Shown: in pieces, positions 1 through 10,948 of the stretch
Layout of the letters: each line of letters opens with the position of its first letter
Numbering within the stretch: the stretch's first letter is position 1
Source: Sweltsa coloradensis
Taxonomy: Eukaryota > Arthropoda > Insecta > Plecoptera > Chloroperlidae
DNA: 64,000 nucleotides
Assembly (NCBI GenBank): GCA_024449915.1
Contig: JAMZAV010001048.1
Span: forward strand, 124,001-188,000
Direction: 5' to 3'
Translations under genes and position numbers: made by a program
The notes under the pieces: model-generated
Databases searched by the model: none
What the model was told of the DNA's origin: nothing
What the model saw: only the letters and a program-made list of their open reading frames with translations

Positions 1-1220
1 AACTGTTTGCTGGCCACTAGATCATGTGAAGCTGACTAGATAATACTTTATGGACATATTTTTAATTTGGTAGAAACAAGTTTCAAAGTGGGTCTTTAAC
101 CTCATAAAAAGTATACATAATATAATATTATATAGTTTAGTTTTGTATTAAATTATAATAAATAATAAAATAAATTTTATTTAGAGTCTACCCACTCAGT
201 TATATAACTGATTCGAACAACAACTGCCTTTATAGAGACAAAAAGTAACAAAAATCAAATCAATTAAAAAATACTTCACAAGTCACAACAGCCATGGTAG
301 CAAAGTTAAGAGAACATTATGTTTCTATTGGTAATGGTAGGCCTAATGTTACAATGTATGATTAAACTGATCACTGATCAGTGACTGACTAGTGATCAGT
401 TAAGTATCTGTTGTCATCGTCAACTCGGCGTTGGGTTGGTATTGAAGATGGCCCCTCCACCTTCTCTCCGCCGCCACCACATTCCAGTCTTCACCTTGCT
501 ATTCCACATCTTGTCTCGCACTATCCTGGCATCGTTGTCATGGTCTTCCCCTCGGTATCCTTCCTGAAATGTTAAATTCCATCATTTGTCTGGGCAGTCT
601 GGATGCTCTTTTCATCCTTTTTGACAATTTCCAAAGCACTTTAATCTTCTCTCTCCAATTTGCTCCATTTTATTCCTTATGCCTACACTACATGATCTTG
701 AATACTCTCATTCCATATGCTGTCTCATAGTTAAAATATTATCAATCAGTTATACTAATTTATTATTTATATTATATTTGAAATTTTTCACAGAGTTATC
801 ATAAGATATTTTTGTTTTAACAATACATGTTGTATTATTTGCTTCATTACCTATATTATGTATGATTTTAGAACTTTGCATGTTTAACTGAATGCCATAA
901 TTTATTAACCTCAAGTATTTAACGTAGTAATTTCTGAAAACAAACCCCTTCAAAATATGCTCATGCTTTTTAACATTTTAAATTCATTTTTATTTTTAAA
1001 ATTCTCAGTCAGCAGCCATTCTGATATAGATATTGATTTGATGATGCTTGATATTATAATTAACTTTTTATTTATTTTTGTACAATATTAGTTATAAATA
1101 GGCCTACTTCAAATTCAAGATTGTGTATATTATTATTTTGCATGATTTGAAGTCCACATTGGATGGGGTAGGTACTATAATTATATTTACTAATGTGAGA
1201 ATGTACTGTTCTGTTTAAAG
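1..1220 (+). other. Septin-7-like intron (left window edge)
   Basis: No exon recognised. The stretch lies upstream of the first septin exon seen here and is inferred to be intron. It holds a SINE tail fragment near 157-213 and a perfect 11-bp inverted repeat (AACTGATCACT at 365-375 against AGTGATCAGTT at 391-401) that could form a hairpin. The rest is AT-rich, with several short ORFs that show no family resemblance. Confidence 0.6.
157..213 (-). repeat. tRNA-Gly-headed SINE, 3' tail fragment
   Basis: The stretch matches the tail end of the SINE copies at 16811-17248, 46074-46505 and 58402-59129 (shared ATTTAGAGTCTACCCACTCA and TATATAACTGAT). Only the 3' end of the element is present, in the same - strand orientation as the three longer copies. 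The tRNA-like head is missing. Confidence 0.7.
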
Positions 1221-1356
1221 GAATCCCCTTGCCCAGATGGAGGAGGAAAAGAAAGACCACGAACTTAAGATGAAGAAGATGGAGACTGAGATGGAACAAG
1301 TGTTTGAAATGAAAGTACGGGAAAAGAAACAAAAACTCAAAGACTCCGAATCCGAT
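1221..1356 (+). CDS. SEPTIN7: Septin-7-like, coiled-coil exon (internal)
   Basis: Septins are GTP-binding cytoskeletal proteins that form hetero-oligomeric filaments; septin 7 is a core subunit. After the acceptor (TTTAAAG|G) the exon encodes [20 protein letters not shown] and then [20 protein letters not shown], ending DSESD before a GTAAGT donor. This closely matches the vertebrate septin-7 segment linking the GTPase domain to the C-terminal coiled coil ([25 protein letters not shown]). The exon begins with one base completing a split codon and ends in phase 0, matching the next exon. The GTPase domain lies upstream of the window. Confidence 0.95.
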
Positions 1357-1527
1357 GTAAGTGGATCAATTCAACCTGTCTGCCTGTGCCGTTGTCTTGG
1401 GTGACAGAAATGCATTGATGTTGTCTCCTGGGAATGGTCTCATTTGAATTAAATTGTCTTGAAACTTAAAAGACTGTAGCTTTCATAGATTTGCTAAGAC
1501 AAGTGTCTTAGCTGTGTAAAACAACTG

Positions 1528-2091
1528 TAAGGCTGCCCAACGATAAAAAAAAATCATATCGATATCGAAAGGGGATATATCGATATCGTGATTCGATATC
1601 AAACTTTTCAAGTCGAATTTCGATATTGTTTTATTAATTTTTACGTTTTTTGGGCGCGGACAAGGCCACCCGCTGGCAATGCAGACATGACAACAAACAT
1701 GTTATTGTTAAAGGGACAGATGTTTGACGGGCGAGGATAATGGATATGAAGAACAATTGCAACACTCTCCCTGACCTCTGTCTGAACACTACTGTAGTGT
1801 AACAACTTGAGCTGCCTTATGTTTTGCTGATATGAATGAGATTGCACATGTGGTCTTGTTATCTTATCTCATAACATAAACAAAACAAAGCAGCAAGAGT
1901 CTTGGCCGGAAGCCAAACTGACTAGCAATATTATGTATTGGTGGCGTGGCAGGGGAACAGCGCTGCAGAACCATAACTCACTGCCACACCAAGCATTTCT
2001 AAAAAAAAAGAGGAAAAAAAAACGAAAACGATATACATTTCCGTATCGATATCGAATTTTTTCTTCATATCGATATCGTTGGGCAGCCCTA
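1528..2091. mobile_element. hAT-type non-autonomous element (TAAGGCTGCCCAACGAT ends)
   Basis: The ends are inverted repeats: TAAGGCTGCCCAACGATA on the left and ATCGTTGGGCAGCCCTA on the right, each followed inward by ATCGATATCG runs. Flanks AAAACAACTG and AAAACAAGTG differ at one base and look like an aged target duplication. There is no transposase ORF. The element lies in a septin intron. The hAT assignment is inferred from TIR style and approximate duplication length. Confidence 0.65.
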
Positions 2092-2201
2092 AAAACAAGT
2101 GAAGAAAATTTTTAAATATGAATTTCACGTTTTAAAAGATTGGAAGTTTCAGAGTTATGATTCTTTTAGTCAGTGAGTCATAGTTAGTGTCATGTCATAG
2201 T

Positions 2202-3649
2202 TAGAGGCAATGAGAAATGGTGATATACAAACCCAAATAATGTTTCTAAAAATCCAAATTTCCCGTTTTTTGCCGTTTGCAAAAATCGTCAAAAAGTTAT
2301 TAAAAAAGTTTAAAAAAATGAGCCTCCTACATCGATGACATTGGTTCCAAAAAGTAAAAAACTAAAAATCGATCATTGTCACCTAAGAATCGATTCTGAA
2401 TAGATCCCAAGAAAAAACAAATTTTTGTATGTGCCGTTATTTTGGTGGATTATTTCCCCAGAGTCCTTGATATGCACCCATTATTTTGGCGGTCTGTTAC
2501 CGCGGAGCCCAAACTAGGGATGACATCGGGTAGTAAAATTCGGAACCGGTTCCAGCACTCAAATTACCCGGGTACCCGGGTCCCGTTACGTCACGATGTG
2601 TGGAAACGCTGTTTACTAGGCCTACTAGTTGATTTGAAGGTCATACCGACTGACTACGTTTCCGTCTCTGGAAACCTTTGCAATAATCGTTCACAAATAA
2701 AGAACCGCTTTGATAACCAGGCAATGATCTTCATTCTTCATTACACCAAAGATTAGTTTACCAATTACACTGTACAGGCAGTGAAACTCGTAGGTAGGCC
2801 TAGGCCTACGCGCAGAAAGCAGGGGAAAACAAACACGCATCGAATGTGGGAAAATCTCTCACTACTATATCCCGCGCTGAAGCTCTCGTCGCAAGATAAG
2901 CCTGGGAAAGAAAGAAGATAAGCCCAGGAATAACAATCCTATGCGTCGTGATTACGAATTTCGTGAATCGGTTGAAAGATGATTGCATAGCGGATTCTTC
3001 TATCACACCCAACCATCTTTGTCAGTCAGCTGTGAGTGTGAGTTGGTTGGATCGTACTGCGCAGACGGCAGTGTCCAAGATTTATTGCCGCATCTTTCTC
3101 TCTTGCACTCACTCGTGGCTGGGGCGCCGCCCACCGAGACAGACGGAAGCACGTGATAGCGAGCCTAACGCGCTCTGTCGTCGACTCCAGTTACTCTTTA
3201 GGCAACTGGCACGCTCCGCGGGAAAGACCGCAACCACGTAGCGCGTAATTTAAACTGGTGAATTAGCCTAAAAACGGCCGCGAAAATATACCCGGATCTT
3301 AAAATCGGCTCCGGGTACCCGGGTAGCCCGGGTACCCGATGTCATCCCTACCCAAAACTACTTATCCCACCCATTGCACGTCACGTGCGTTGTTGTCTGT
3401 TCAGTCTGGACTGGCACCTCCACCATTCCCCGTAAGTTAATTCGTGTTTTAACCAGTTTCATACAATTTTGTTCATTACTTCAAGCTATACATGAGATTT
3501 TGCAAAATTTGCGTCGCGTATTTAAAATGTGTTTTTCCATCTCTAAATGACGTAATTCGTCGACAATATTACATTTTAGGTAATAAAACGGACATTTAAA
3601 AAAAATCCCACATTTTGTTATCACCATTTTTCACTAGGCCCTACCTCTA
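2202..3649. mobile_element. hAT-type element (TAGAGGyAnTGAGAAATGG ends), interrupted
   Basis: The left end TAGAGGCAATGAGAAATGG is mirrored at the right by CCATTTTTCAC...CTACCTCTA. The same family recurs at 9462-10150, where the 8-bp target duplication is perfect; here the flanks GTCATAGT and GTGGTAGT have decayed. Internal similarity to that copy (TTTTGGCGGTCT, CTGGACyGGCACyTCCACC) continues on both sides of a second element at 2515-3350, so this is the older host of a nested pair. Confidence 0.7.
2515..3350. mobile_element. hAT-type element (TAGGGATGACATCGGGTA ends), nested
   Basis: The perfect terminal inverted repeat TAGGGATGACATCGGGTA is found at both ends. The flanks (GCCCAAAC and CCCAAAAC) resemble a target duplication with one indel. 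It sits inside the element at 2202-3649. Related shorter copies lie at 4853-5288 and 25774-26212; the last has a perfect 8-bp duplication. No transposase reading frame is visible. Confidence 0.75.
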
Positions 3650-4339
3650 GTGGTAGTAGATTAACTCACGTGACAAAGCTTGGAAATCAACAGAACACAA
3701 TGTTTTGTACTGGAGTTTTAAATTTTGATTTCCGTATCAGGTAACATGAGTATTGTCCGCAGGAATATTAAAAAATGTCTTGTTAAAAAACTGGGGTGCT
3801 ACCATTATGTGTAGCCATTTTGTCTAGTATTTGTAACATACTATTGTTTAAATTTTGATTGGTCAAAATATGAGTGTGCCTACTGCCTAGTACTGGGTGG
3901 CAAGGCAACCTATAATTGCATGGTGATTGATAATTGATCAATTATATAAATGTCGATTATTAATTGAATTCAAATAAAAAATCAATCAGCAAACTTATTA
4001 TTTCATTGAAATTGGTCTATGCATATGTATACGTTATTTTAGTATGGATGGATCCACATTACATCTTGGCCAATAATAGCATTCAGGTAGAAGATTGAGC
4101 TAAGATAATCAAACACATTTTTTTGGATGTGATTACTGCAGTGTCTTAAAAGAAAATAGTATCCTTCCCCCTGCATTGCCAAATCCAAATTCCAGAAGGG
4201 CTGGAACTGGTTCTGAATTTTGTTACCTGATAGTGATTGATTACGTAAATAATATTATTATTACCTTGAACATGACTATTGTCTGCAAAGCCACGCTCAT
4301 TTGTCGTGTAAATCATTACCTGTGTGTTTGTGATTCCAG

Positions 4340-4503
4340 CTCCAGCGACGGCATGAGCAAATGCGCAAAGCACTTGAACAGCAGATCAAAGAGCTTGAAG
4401 AGAAGAGACGTGCATATGACAAGGAGCGGCTAATTTGGGAGCAGACCAATGGAGTAACACTTGAAGACCTGCGTAGACGAAGTCTAGAGGCCAACTCAAA
4501 AGA
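4340..4503 (+). CDS. SEPTIN7: Septin-7-like, coiled-coil exon (last common exon)
   Basis: After a TGATTCCAG acceptor the exon reads LQRRHEQMRKALEQQIKELE then EKRRAYDKERLIWEQTNGVT and on to ANSKE, followed by a GTAAGT donor. It continues the septin-7 coiled coil (vertebrate LQRRHEQMKK, KELEEKRRQF). It is 54 codons plus two bases, leaving GA to be completed by a following exon. Two downstream exons start with A and restore GAA (Glu): 10677-10758 and 15682-15730. The heptad-rich region would assemble septin heteromers. Confidence 0.95.
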
Positions 4504-4589
4504 GTAAGTACAACAAGCATAGAAATAATGATTTATGTGATTCCTTAATTTTTGCTTAATTGCTTTGAGAACTACCTCATTGCCATTGG

Positions 4590-5370
4590 TAGAGATGTGT
4601 AAAATTAGCAATTTTAAGCCATAGGCCTAGATGCTGCAAACATGATTTTTGAATACGCTGCAAATTGCTATTTTTATTTTAAAAATAGGTTTACCCCTTG
4701 CTAATAAAATTACTTCAACAATGAATTCTTACCTTTTTATGGAATAATTTCAATTCTAAATTGTTTTGAATTTAACTGTTGTTGAAACATTTAGGCCTAC
4801 ATTCAGAAACCACCATTAGATGGTTTTTAAAGCTCTAAGAAATGCTTCAAAATAGTGATGACATAAGGCCCAAAAAGTTCAAACCTCCACCAGTTCTCCT
4901 CCACGCCGGAACCGGTTTTTAAAGGTCAATTTTTGTTCAATGTATCATCAGCCTTATGTGCGTGCTGACTTCGGCACCCACGCTTTGTTATGTACGACTG
5001 CCGACAGTCAAGTGTCATTGTAGGAGCCTCGCGCGTCAAGGCCGTTTGAGTGCTTGATAATCAGCTAGTGAGGAAGGATAGATAGCTGGCTACGTCATCA
5101 CGGGCTCCGTGGAAATAAATCGCACAAGAAACGGTGCCTAAAATTAACGTTTTTGCTGGAAAACGGCGGGAAAATGTGTCCGTGAAGTTCACTGTTGTGT
5201 AGTAGAACTTGAAAAAATGGAACCGGTATGAAAAGTCGGAACTGGATCGCTATAGAACCGGTTTCCGGGTACCCGATGTCATCACTTAGTTACAAAATGT
5301 AAAATTTGCTTTTATTTGAAAATTTAAATGCAAAATTCTTAATGTTTAATTCTATTTCTACACACCTCTA
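4590..5370. mobile_element. hAT-type element (TAGAGATGTGTA ends), interrupted
   Basis: The left end TAGAGATGTGTA is mirrored by TACACACCTCTA at the right. Flanks GCCATTGG and CTCATTGG differ at two positions, consistent with an old 8-bp target duplication. It is related to the intact element at 5796-6511 (TAGAGATGTGCA ends). Another TIR element (4853-5288) interrupts it. Confidence 0.65.
4853..5288. mobile_element. hAT MITE (TAGTGATGACAT family), nested
   Basis: The ends TAGTGATGACAT and ATGTCATCACTTA are inverted. The interior shares GGAACCGGTTTTTAAAGGTCA, GCTACGTCATCACGGGCTCC and CCGGTTT blocks with the copy at 25774-26212. It is inserted in the older element at 4590-5370. The flanking duplication is degraded. 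Confidence 0.65.
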
Positions 5371-5795
5371 CTCATTGGTTGAAATTTTGATAGGTTTTGT
5401 GTAGTTGTGTTGTTTGTGTGCACATCAATGGACTGAGCCACTTCACCCCTTTCTTAGTTTAAAGTACAGTGAAACTTTGATTTTACGTTCCTTGTACAAA
5501 TTCCGTGATTAAATGAACCTTGTAGTAATACAAATTCCCTGACTATGTATTGAATTATCTTTGTTGATGAACGCCTTTGGGAACGAGGGATGTTATTCTC
5601 TGGCCCGAGCTCCGCCTGCCTGGTGTCAGTGGCCAACCAGATGAGTCAATCGGTGGTCTCCAATTTAAAATAACAATCGCCGATTGACTGTGATTCACCC
5701 ATTGATTACATCAGCATTGGCAAGGTTTCTTTGGAACCACTTTTTATTAAATAGTTTGGTATTGGTTAGATCCCACTGCCCTTTTGAGTCATTAC

Positions 5796-6511
5796 TAGAG
5801 ATGTGCAAAAATGGTGACAACGAAATTCGCGATTTTTTTTAAAGTTGCAATAATCCCTTCAAATTCAGTTTGCACATGAATACCATGAATTGTGATTGAA
5901 TGGTACCAATTTCCAATTCGCGAAATTTCGCGAAATTTTAGTTGATACCGCGAACTAGTGGCGAAATTAGCAATTATGTCCTTAAATGCGAATTAGATCG
6001 CGAAATTTTAAAAAATAAAAAAATTTCAAAGTTTTGGTGGAGGTGCCGGGTCGAAGTCGAAATTAAATTAATACTTGCTGGTAGATATGGTGGAGGCGCC
6101 GGGTCATACAACGCGATTGTGAGATCTTAATAATCGTTTGAACGAGAGTAAGCTCAAAATACTTCAAATCCATATCAAAAGACACATAAAAAATGCATAA
6201 TTTCGTAAATTTGGTGGAGGTGCCGGGTAGAAGAAATTAATTCTGGTAAAAACTGTCAGAAACTTTGAAAACTGAAGGCTGAAATTGAGCTTAAAATTAA
6301 AACTGATTCTGAACTTCACTCGCATGAGCTTGTTTTTCTTTTAAATCATTAAAATCAATCAATCAATCAATCAATCAATTTTTTTTTTTTTTTTTTTTTT
6401 TAAGTTGTGCATGAGTTAATTGTGTTTTTTTGGTAAATCGCGACAAATCGCAAATTTTTATTTTAAGGCGCGAATTTTCAAACTTTAAAAAACCATTTTT
6501 GCACATCTCTA
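5796..6511. mobile_element. hAT MITE (TAGAGATGTGCAAAAATGG ends)
   Basis: TIRs TAGAGATGTGCAAAAATGG are perfect at both ends and flanked by the exact 8-bp duplication GTCATTAC (5788-5795 and 6512-6519), diagnostic of a hAT-superfamily insertion. The interior has repeated GGTGGAGGTGCCGGGT motifs, an (AATC)n run and a T20+ tract. It has no transposase. Confidence 0.88.
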
Positions 6512-6586
6512 GTCATTACATAAAACTTGGCATTGTGAAAATATGTAGTATGCCCTTATGTAAATACAAATACCATGACATTGGTG

Positions 6587-7337
6587 CAAGGCCGTACGCA
6601 GAAAATAGTTTTTTGGGGGGGGGGGGTTAAAATTTTAAAATCTAAAAATTGGAGAATTCCATATAGAATTTGTTGCCGTACCCTGTACTTACTGTACAGT
6701 ACCCTACTGGTGGGAGGGGAAGGGGGGGGGGGGCGGGGGGACTTACAATACTCTGTTTTCTATTTTAGTTATACTAGTTATTACAAGTGTTTCACTCACC
6801 TAAGTTTTAGGTTCTTCCACTTTTTCACTTACTGGGTTTTGTATAAGGTTTGAGTTTGAACTATATTAACACCGTTGACATCACTGTCCACGATAGCTCT
6901 AACTTTACTCGATTTTGAGACCGAAACGAAATCTAGCATGCTTGGCTGCGACTGAGGCTTACGTTTAGTAGCCATAGCTTCACACAACTGAGAACACAAG
7001 AGTGAATACAACTTGTACACCGACCGATGTCGTAAAATATTTCCAAAGTGTTGAAGTCCTTTCTTGGAAAGGGTAGGGGTGGGGGGTCGACCTTTCCTGC
7101 GGGTGGTAGAACGGCACAATATAACAAATTAGGCCAGCGACCGGTCATATCCGGTGGTGGTTCTAAATTAAAGTATTTCTAAAAGACTGAGATTTTGTTA
7201 TAGAGTTATTCTTATAAAACGGAATACGACAGGACCTAGGCATATATTGAAATGTGTTATTCCCGTCTTTTTGGCAGAAGAATAATTTCGGGGGGGGGGG
7301 GGGGTTGAACCCCCCCCCCCCCCTGCGTACGGCCTTG
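6587..7337. mobile_element. hAT MITE (CAAGGCCGTACGCAG ends)
   Basis: Ends CAAGGCCGTACGCAG and CTGCGTACGGCCTTG are perfect inverted repeats flanked by the exact 8-bp duplication CATTGGTG (6579-6586 and 7338-7345). Long G runs follow the left TIR, and a G-run/C-run pair precedes the right end. Two overlapping short ORFs of 71-96 codons on the - strand show no recognisable domain. Confidence 0.88.
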
Positions 7338-7370
7338 CATTGGTGCATGAGTACTTATGAATTCCTTTTT

Positions 7371-8171
7371 ACTAGGAAAACGCTAAAGTCCCGCCGCGTT
7401 GATGGATGAGCTTTTTAAAGTTTTTAGTTTGCGTGGGATATCTTTACTTTTGCAAGTGCTTTGTTTTGTTGCCTACGCATTGTAGTTGATTGTTGTCAAG
7501 TTTCTATTGTTTCTTGTCAATTGGTATTTTTTACCGTAAAAAACTTATATTAAAAGCTTTATTTCTATGGATTCTGGCTAACTTTTTCAACTTTTTCTTT
7601 TCAAAGGTACTACATCACCATAACCTTAATGTCCGTGTATAATATGAACGTTGTAGCCCCGCCCGTTTGGTCAGAATTGGCCCAAATGGCACGAAAAAAT
7701 CGCACAAAAAATCAAAAAACTAATTTTAAAAGCTTTATTTCTATGGATTCTGGTTAACTTTTTCAATTTTTTCTTTCAGAAAGCAATACATCACCATTAC
7801 CTCAATGTCCATGTAAAATATGAACGTTGTAGCCCCAACCGTTTGGTCAGAATCGGCCAAAATGTGACGAAAATATCGCACTAAAAATCGAAAAAAAATC
7901 GTAAAAGTACGATATTCATGAGAAATATTTCTTCGATTGTACCCAAAAACGTAGCAAGTCTAAGTTCAGAGATTTCGAAGGTCCTGTCAAATTTTCATCA
8001 AGATCGCATATGCCGTTTGCCCGGTAGAGAGCGAACAAACAGACAAAAATACAAACAAAAAAAAAACAAAAAAACAAAAAAACAAAAAAAAAACACCCGA
8101 GCTAAATTTTTTGGGGGGTCAGTGAAATTGAAGTCTTCGCTTCACTCGCTTCGCTCGCTACGCTCATCCAA
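7371..8171 (-). mobile_element. Helitron2-like/HINE repeat, - orientation
   Basis: Read on the - strand, the element starts TTGGATGAGCGTAGCGAGCG (8171 inward) and ends GCGTTTTCCTAGT at 7371. A second TGGATGAGC in inverse orientation lies about 30 bases inside the 3' end, after an ACGC...GCGT-type hairpin. Asymmetric inverted repeats plus a 3' hairpin and CTAGT terminus fit Helitron2/Helentron-associated elements. An internal segment of about 170 bp is tandemly duplicated (TTCTATGGATTCTGGyTAAC at about 7563 and 7738). Confidence 0.6.
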
Positions 8172-8177
8172 AAATGT

Positions 8178-8320
8178 TGGTGTTTGTGGTTGGTTAAAGA
8201 AGAAAGGAGACCAACAGCTTACCTTAAACAAGACGGGCAGCTGCGTGAAACTGGCTGGTTAACATAAATATTTACAAAACAAGATACACAATGTCTACGT
8301 TTCGGCCGACCGTTAGAGAT
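8178..8320 (-). mobile_element. Penelope-like element 3' end fragment
   Basis: The segment matches the terminal part of both arms of the Penelope-like element at 45739-48566: GTTTGTGGTTGG, GGAGACCAACAG, GCAGCTGC and ATAAATATTTAC in the same order. On the - strand it also carries the GGCCGAAACGT core found near the putative ribozyme of that element. There is no coding sequence left. Confidence 0.7.
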
Positions 8321-8486
8321 TTGGATTTGTTGGATTTAAAGTTGGATTTTCATATTAAATGTAACTCCATAATCATAACTGGTATCTGGTGCGTCGCCAG
8401 GGTTTAAAGTAAAAGGTAAATTGAAATCAAAATTTTCCAATGAAAATCAATTATTACTTAGCGATTGGATTCTAAATACAAATTAA

Positions 8487-8899
8487 TTGGATGAGCGTAG
8501 CGACTCGGCAAGCAAAGTGAAGATTCCATTTCACTACACTGGAGAAAAAAATCCGGAATGTTTTTTTGTATTTTTGTCTGTTTGTTAACACGATTCCGGC
8601 TTAACCCATACTCCAACTGTGATGAAATTTTCTGGAGGCCTTCAAAATCTCTGAACTTAGAACTGCCACGTTTTTTTAGCGCAAATGAAATATTATTTCT
8701 CATGAAAATCGCAATTTCACGTTTTTTCCCATTTTTTTAAATTACGATTTTTTTTGTTTTTAAAAAATGTCTTCGACTTAGTAAGTTTTATGATTTTTTC
8801 ACAGAACAACAGAAAATCTGCATAACACATGGCAGCTCAATGCACCAATTACGCTCATCCAACAACGCGCCTGAAAAAGCGTTTGCGAAGCTTCCTAGT
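8487..8899 (+). mobile_element. Helitron2-like/HINE repeat, short copy
   Basis: It starts TTGGATGAGCGTAGCGA and ends CTTCCTAGT. The inverse motif CGCTCATCCAA occurs about 45 bases before the 3' end, followed by an AACGC...GCGTT hairpin. Internal text (ACGATTCCGGCTTAACC, CTCTGAACTTAGAACTGCCA) is shared with copies at 28835, 31355 and 41720. This copy has lost most of the middle. Confidence 0.65.
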
Positions 8900-9193
8900 T
8901 AAATTATTTATTCATTCATTCAGCTTAAATCATTTTCATAATATATTCAAATGATATTTATTTTCCTTCTTCCAACTACAGTGTCTCAGGAGTAAGTCCT
9001 ATGTGATTCGTTTTGCTACCCCATTTAAAATTGAAAGTGGCTTTGCCTACTCCTTTTGACTTTCCTGCCATAAAACTATAGAAATATTATGAACATTTTA
9101 CATAAGGCAGTGAGTGAGAAACCAAAAAGCCTAGGCCTATAGCATGTTGCCGACTGCTGATTAATATATATTCATTAAACACAAAACATCAAT

Positions 9194-10285
9194 CAGTGTT
9201 GAGAAAAACCCAACCCGGATGTTTTTCCAGAGTTTTTGGGGTTTATGTTTAAAAAAAAAAGAATTCAAGTTTAATTACGTGTAAAATGTCTATTTTTATA
9301 CTTTGTTTCTTGTAATACATTGAATAATTAATATGGATCTATTGGTGTGTTTTACTCAAAAACCCAACAACCCACTTTTACAGTTTTTTTTCAACTGGGT
9401 GTTTGGTTGAAAAACTCGCCGTTTTTTTTTTTTTGGGCTGGGCGAAATTTACAACTATTGGTAGAGGTAATGAGAAATGGTGATTTAAAAACCCAAATTT
9501 CGTTTAATAAACCCAAATTTTGTGTTTTTCGCGATTTCATTTAAATTGTCAAAAACGTGTCTCAAAAAAAGAAAAACCACATTTTTTTTTCATCTAACAA
9601 AAAAATACATTTTTTTTTAAGGAGCCCTTTAGTAGGGATGACATCGATTCCAATGAGTTCGAATCAATCATTGTGACCCAAAAATCTAGTCAGAATCGAC
9701 TCCCAAGACAAAAATAAATATTATACGCGACATTATTTTGGTGGACTATTGCCGCGGAGTCCGTGATACGCGCCGTTATTTTGGCGGTCTATTTCCGTGA
9801 AGCTTGTGACGTCACAAAACGATGTACCGCCTGCCGCGCGCGTAATGTTCGGTCTGGACCGGCACTTCCACCAAAATTCGTGAAAATTCTGGACCGGTAC
9901 CTCCACCATCCCCCCACATTTTGAGCACTTAAATGTTTAATTTCGCGAGTTAATTCGCGTTTTGACCAGTTTTATACAATTTCTTTCGTTATTTCGCGCT
10001 ATACACAAGATTTCGCGAAATTCGCATTTTCAAAATGTAGTTTCCCATCTCTAAATGATGTAATTCGTCGACAATATTACATTTTAGGCAATAAAATGGA
10101 TATTTAAAAAAATTCGCGAATTTTGTTATCACCATTTTTCACTACCTCTAACTATTGGTGTGTTTTACTCGAAAAACCCAACAACCCACTTTGTACTGTT
10201 TTTTTTCTTTAACTGGGTGTTTGGTTGAAAAACCCGCCGTTTTTTTTTTTTTTTTTTTCGGGCTGGGCGAAATTTCTCAACCCTG
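9194..10285. mobile_element. hAT-type element (CAGkGTTGAGAAA ends), interrupted
   Basis: TIRs CAGTGTTGAGAAA and TTTCTCAACCCTG are flanked by the perfect 8-bp duplication ACATCAAT (9186-9193 and 10286-10293). The interior contains a unit of about 120 bp (TGTGTTTTACTC...AAAAACCCAACAACCCAC...GGGCTGGGCGAAATTT) present twice, once on each side of the nested element at 9462-10150. Confidence 0.85.
9462..10150. mobile_element. hAT-type element (TAGAGGTAnTGAnAAATGG ends), nested
   Basis: It begins TAGAGGTAATGAGAAATGG and ends CCATTTTTCACTACCTCTA, with the perfect 8-bp duplication ACTATTGG on both sides (9454-9461 and 10151-10158). It is inserted at the start of the second copy of a tandem unit of the host element at 9194-10285. 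It is a younger, uninterrupted relative of 2202-3649. Confidence 0.87.
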
Positions 10286-10676
10286 ACATCAATACATTAT
10301 ATGTTGTTCCAATATTATATTTTCTTTTGTGAAGGTAGGTGTCCATAGAGAGCTCTTGTTCAAGCATGCATATAGGCTTACTGTAAATATGCCTACTGTA
10401 AAAAAAAAAAGAGTTGGTTAAAATCACTTCACGCTACTTTTTTTGGGTTAATTTAATACCCAATATAAAAAAATGCCAGCAGACAAGAATCCAAAACTAC
10501 ATAGGCCCCCCTACTTATCTACCTCACTAGTGACAATTACAGACTAGTAGGTTGATTTATGGATGTTAGACTAGGATATTAATATATAATTAAATATTTA
10601 ATAATAGGTTGCTTAGTTAATACTACAAAATAAAATTCATTTCCAGTAATAATGTTTGGTTGTGTTTTGTGTCCAG

Positions 10677-10758
10677 AACAAACAACAACTCGTTGAGTTC
10701 ATGTGATGTGGGAGAGTCTGAAGAAGAATCAACTGATTCATCAACATCTCTCGATTAA
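10677..10758 (+). CDS. SEPTIN7: Septin-7-like, alternative terminal exon A (acidic Ser-rich tail)
   Basis: The acceptor TTTTGTGTCCAG|A restores the GA|A codon left by the exon ending at 4503. The frame then reads TNNNSLSSCDVGESEEESTD followed by SSTSLD and TAA. The tail is acidic and Ser/Thr-rich, with no counterpart I recognise in septin 7, unlike the conserved basic tail of the exon at 15682. A possible AATAAA lies near 10938, just before a hAT insertion. The splice frame and clean stop make it plausible; expression evidence is lacking. Confidence 0.65.
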
Positions 10759-10948
10759 CACTTACACAGATCTACCCTAGACTGTAGCAGTTTTCAAATA
10801 TTGAATAGTACTATATGCCAAATGCTTTTTATTTTATAATTTACTACTATTGTCTAATATCAGAGCCTGTAGAAGCTTCCATAGCCCACCTTGTGTAGAA
10901 CTGTTGGCCTACTTATTTTACATGTCTCTTCTTTAATAATAAAATAAT

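Noticed and set aside
1072..1332. 86-codon - strand ORF opposite the septin exon
   Set aside because: It is antisense to a strongly conserved septin-7 coding exon; its open frame is a shadow of that exon.
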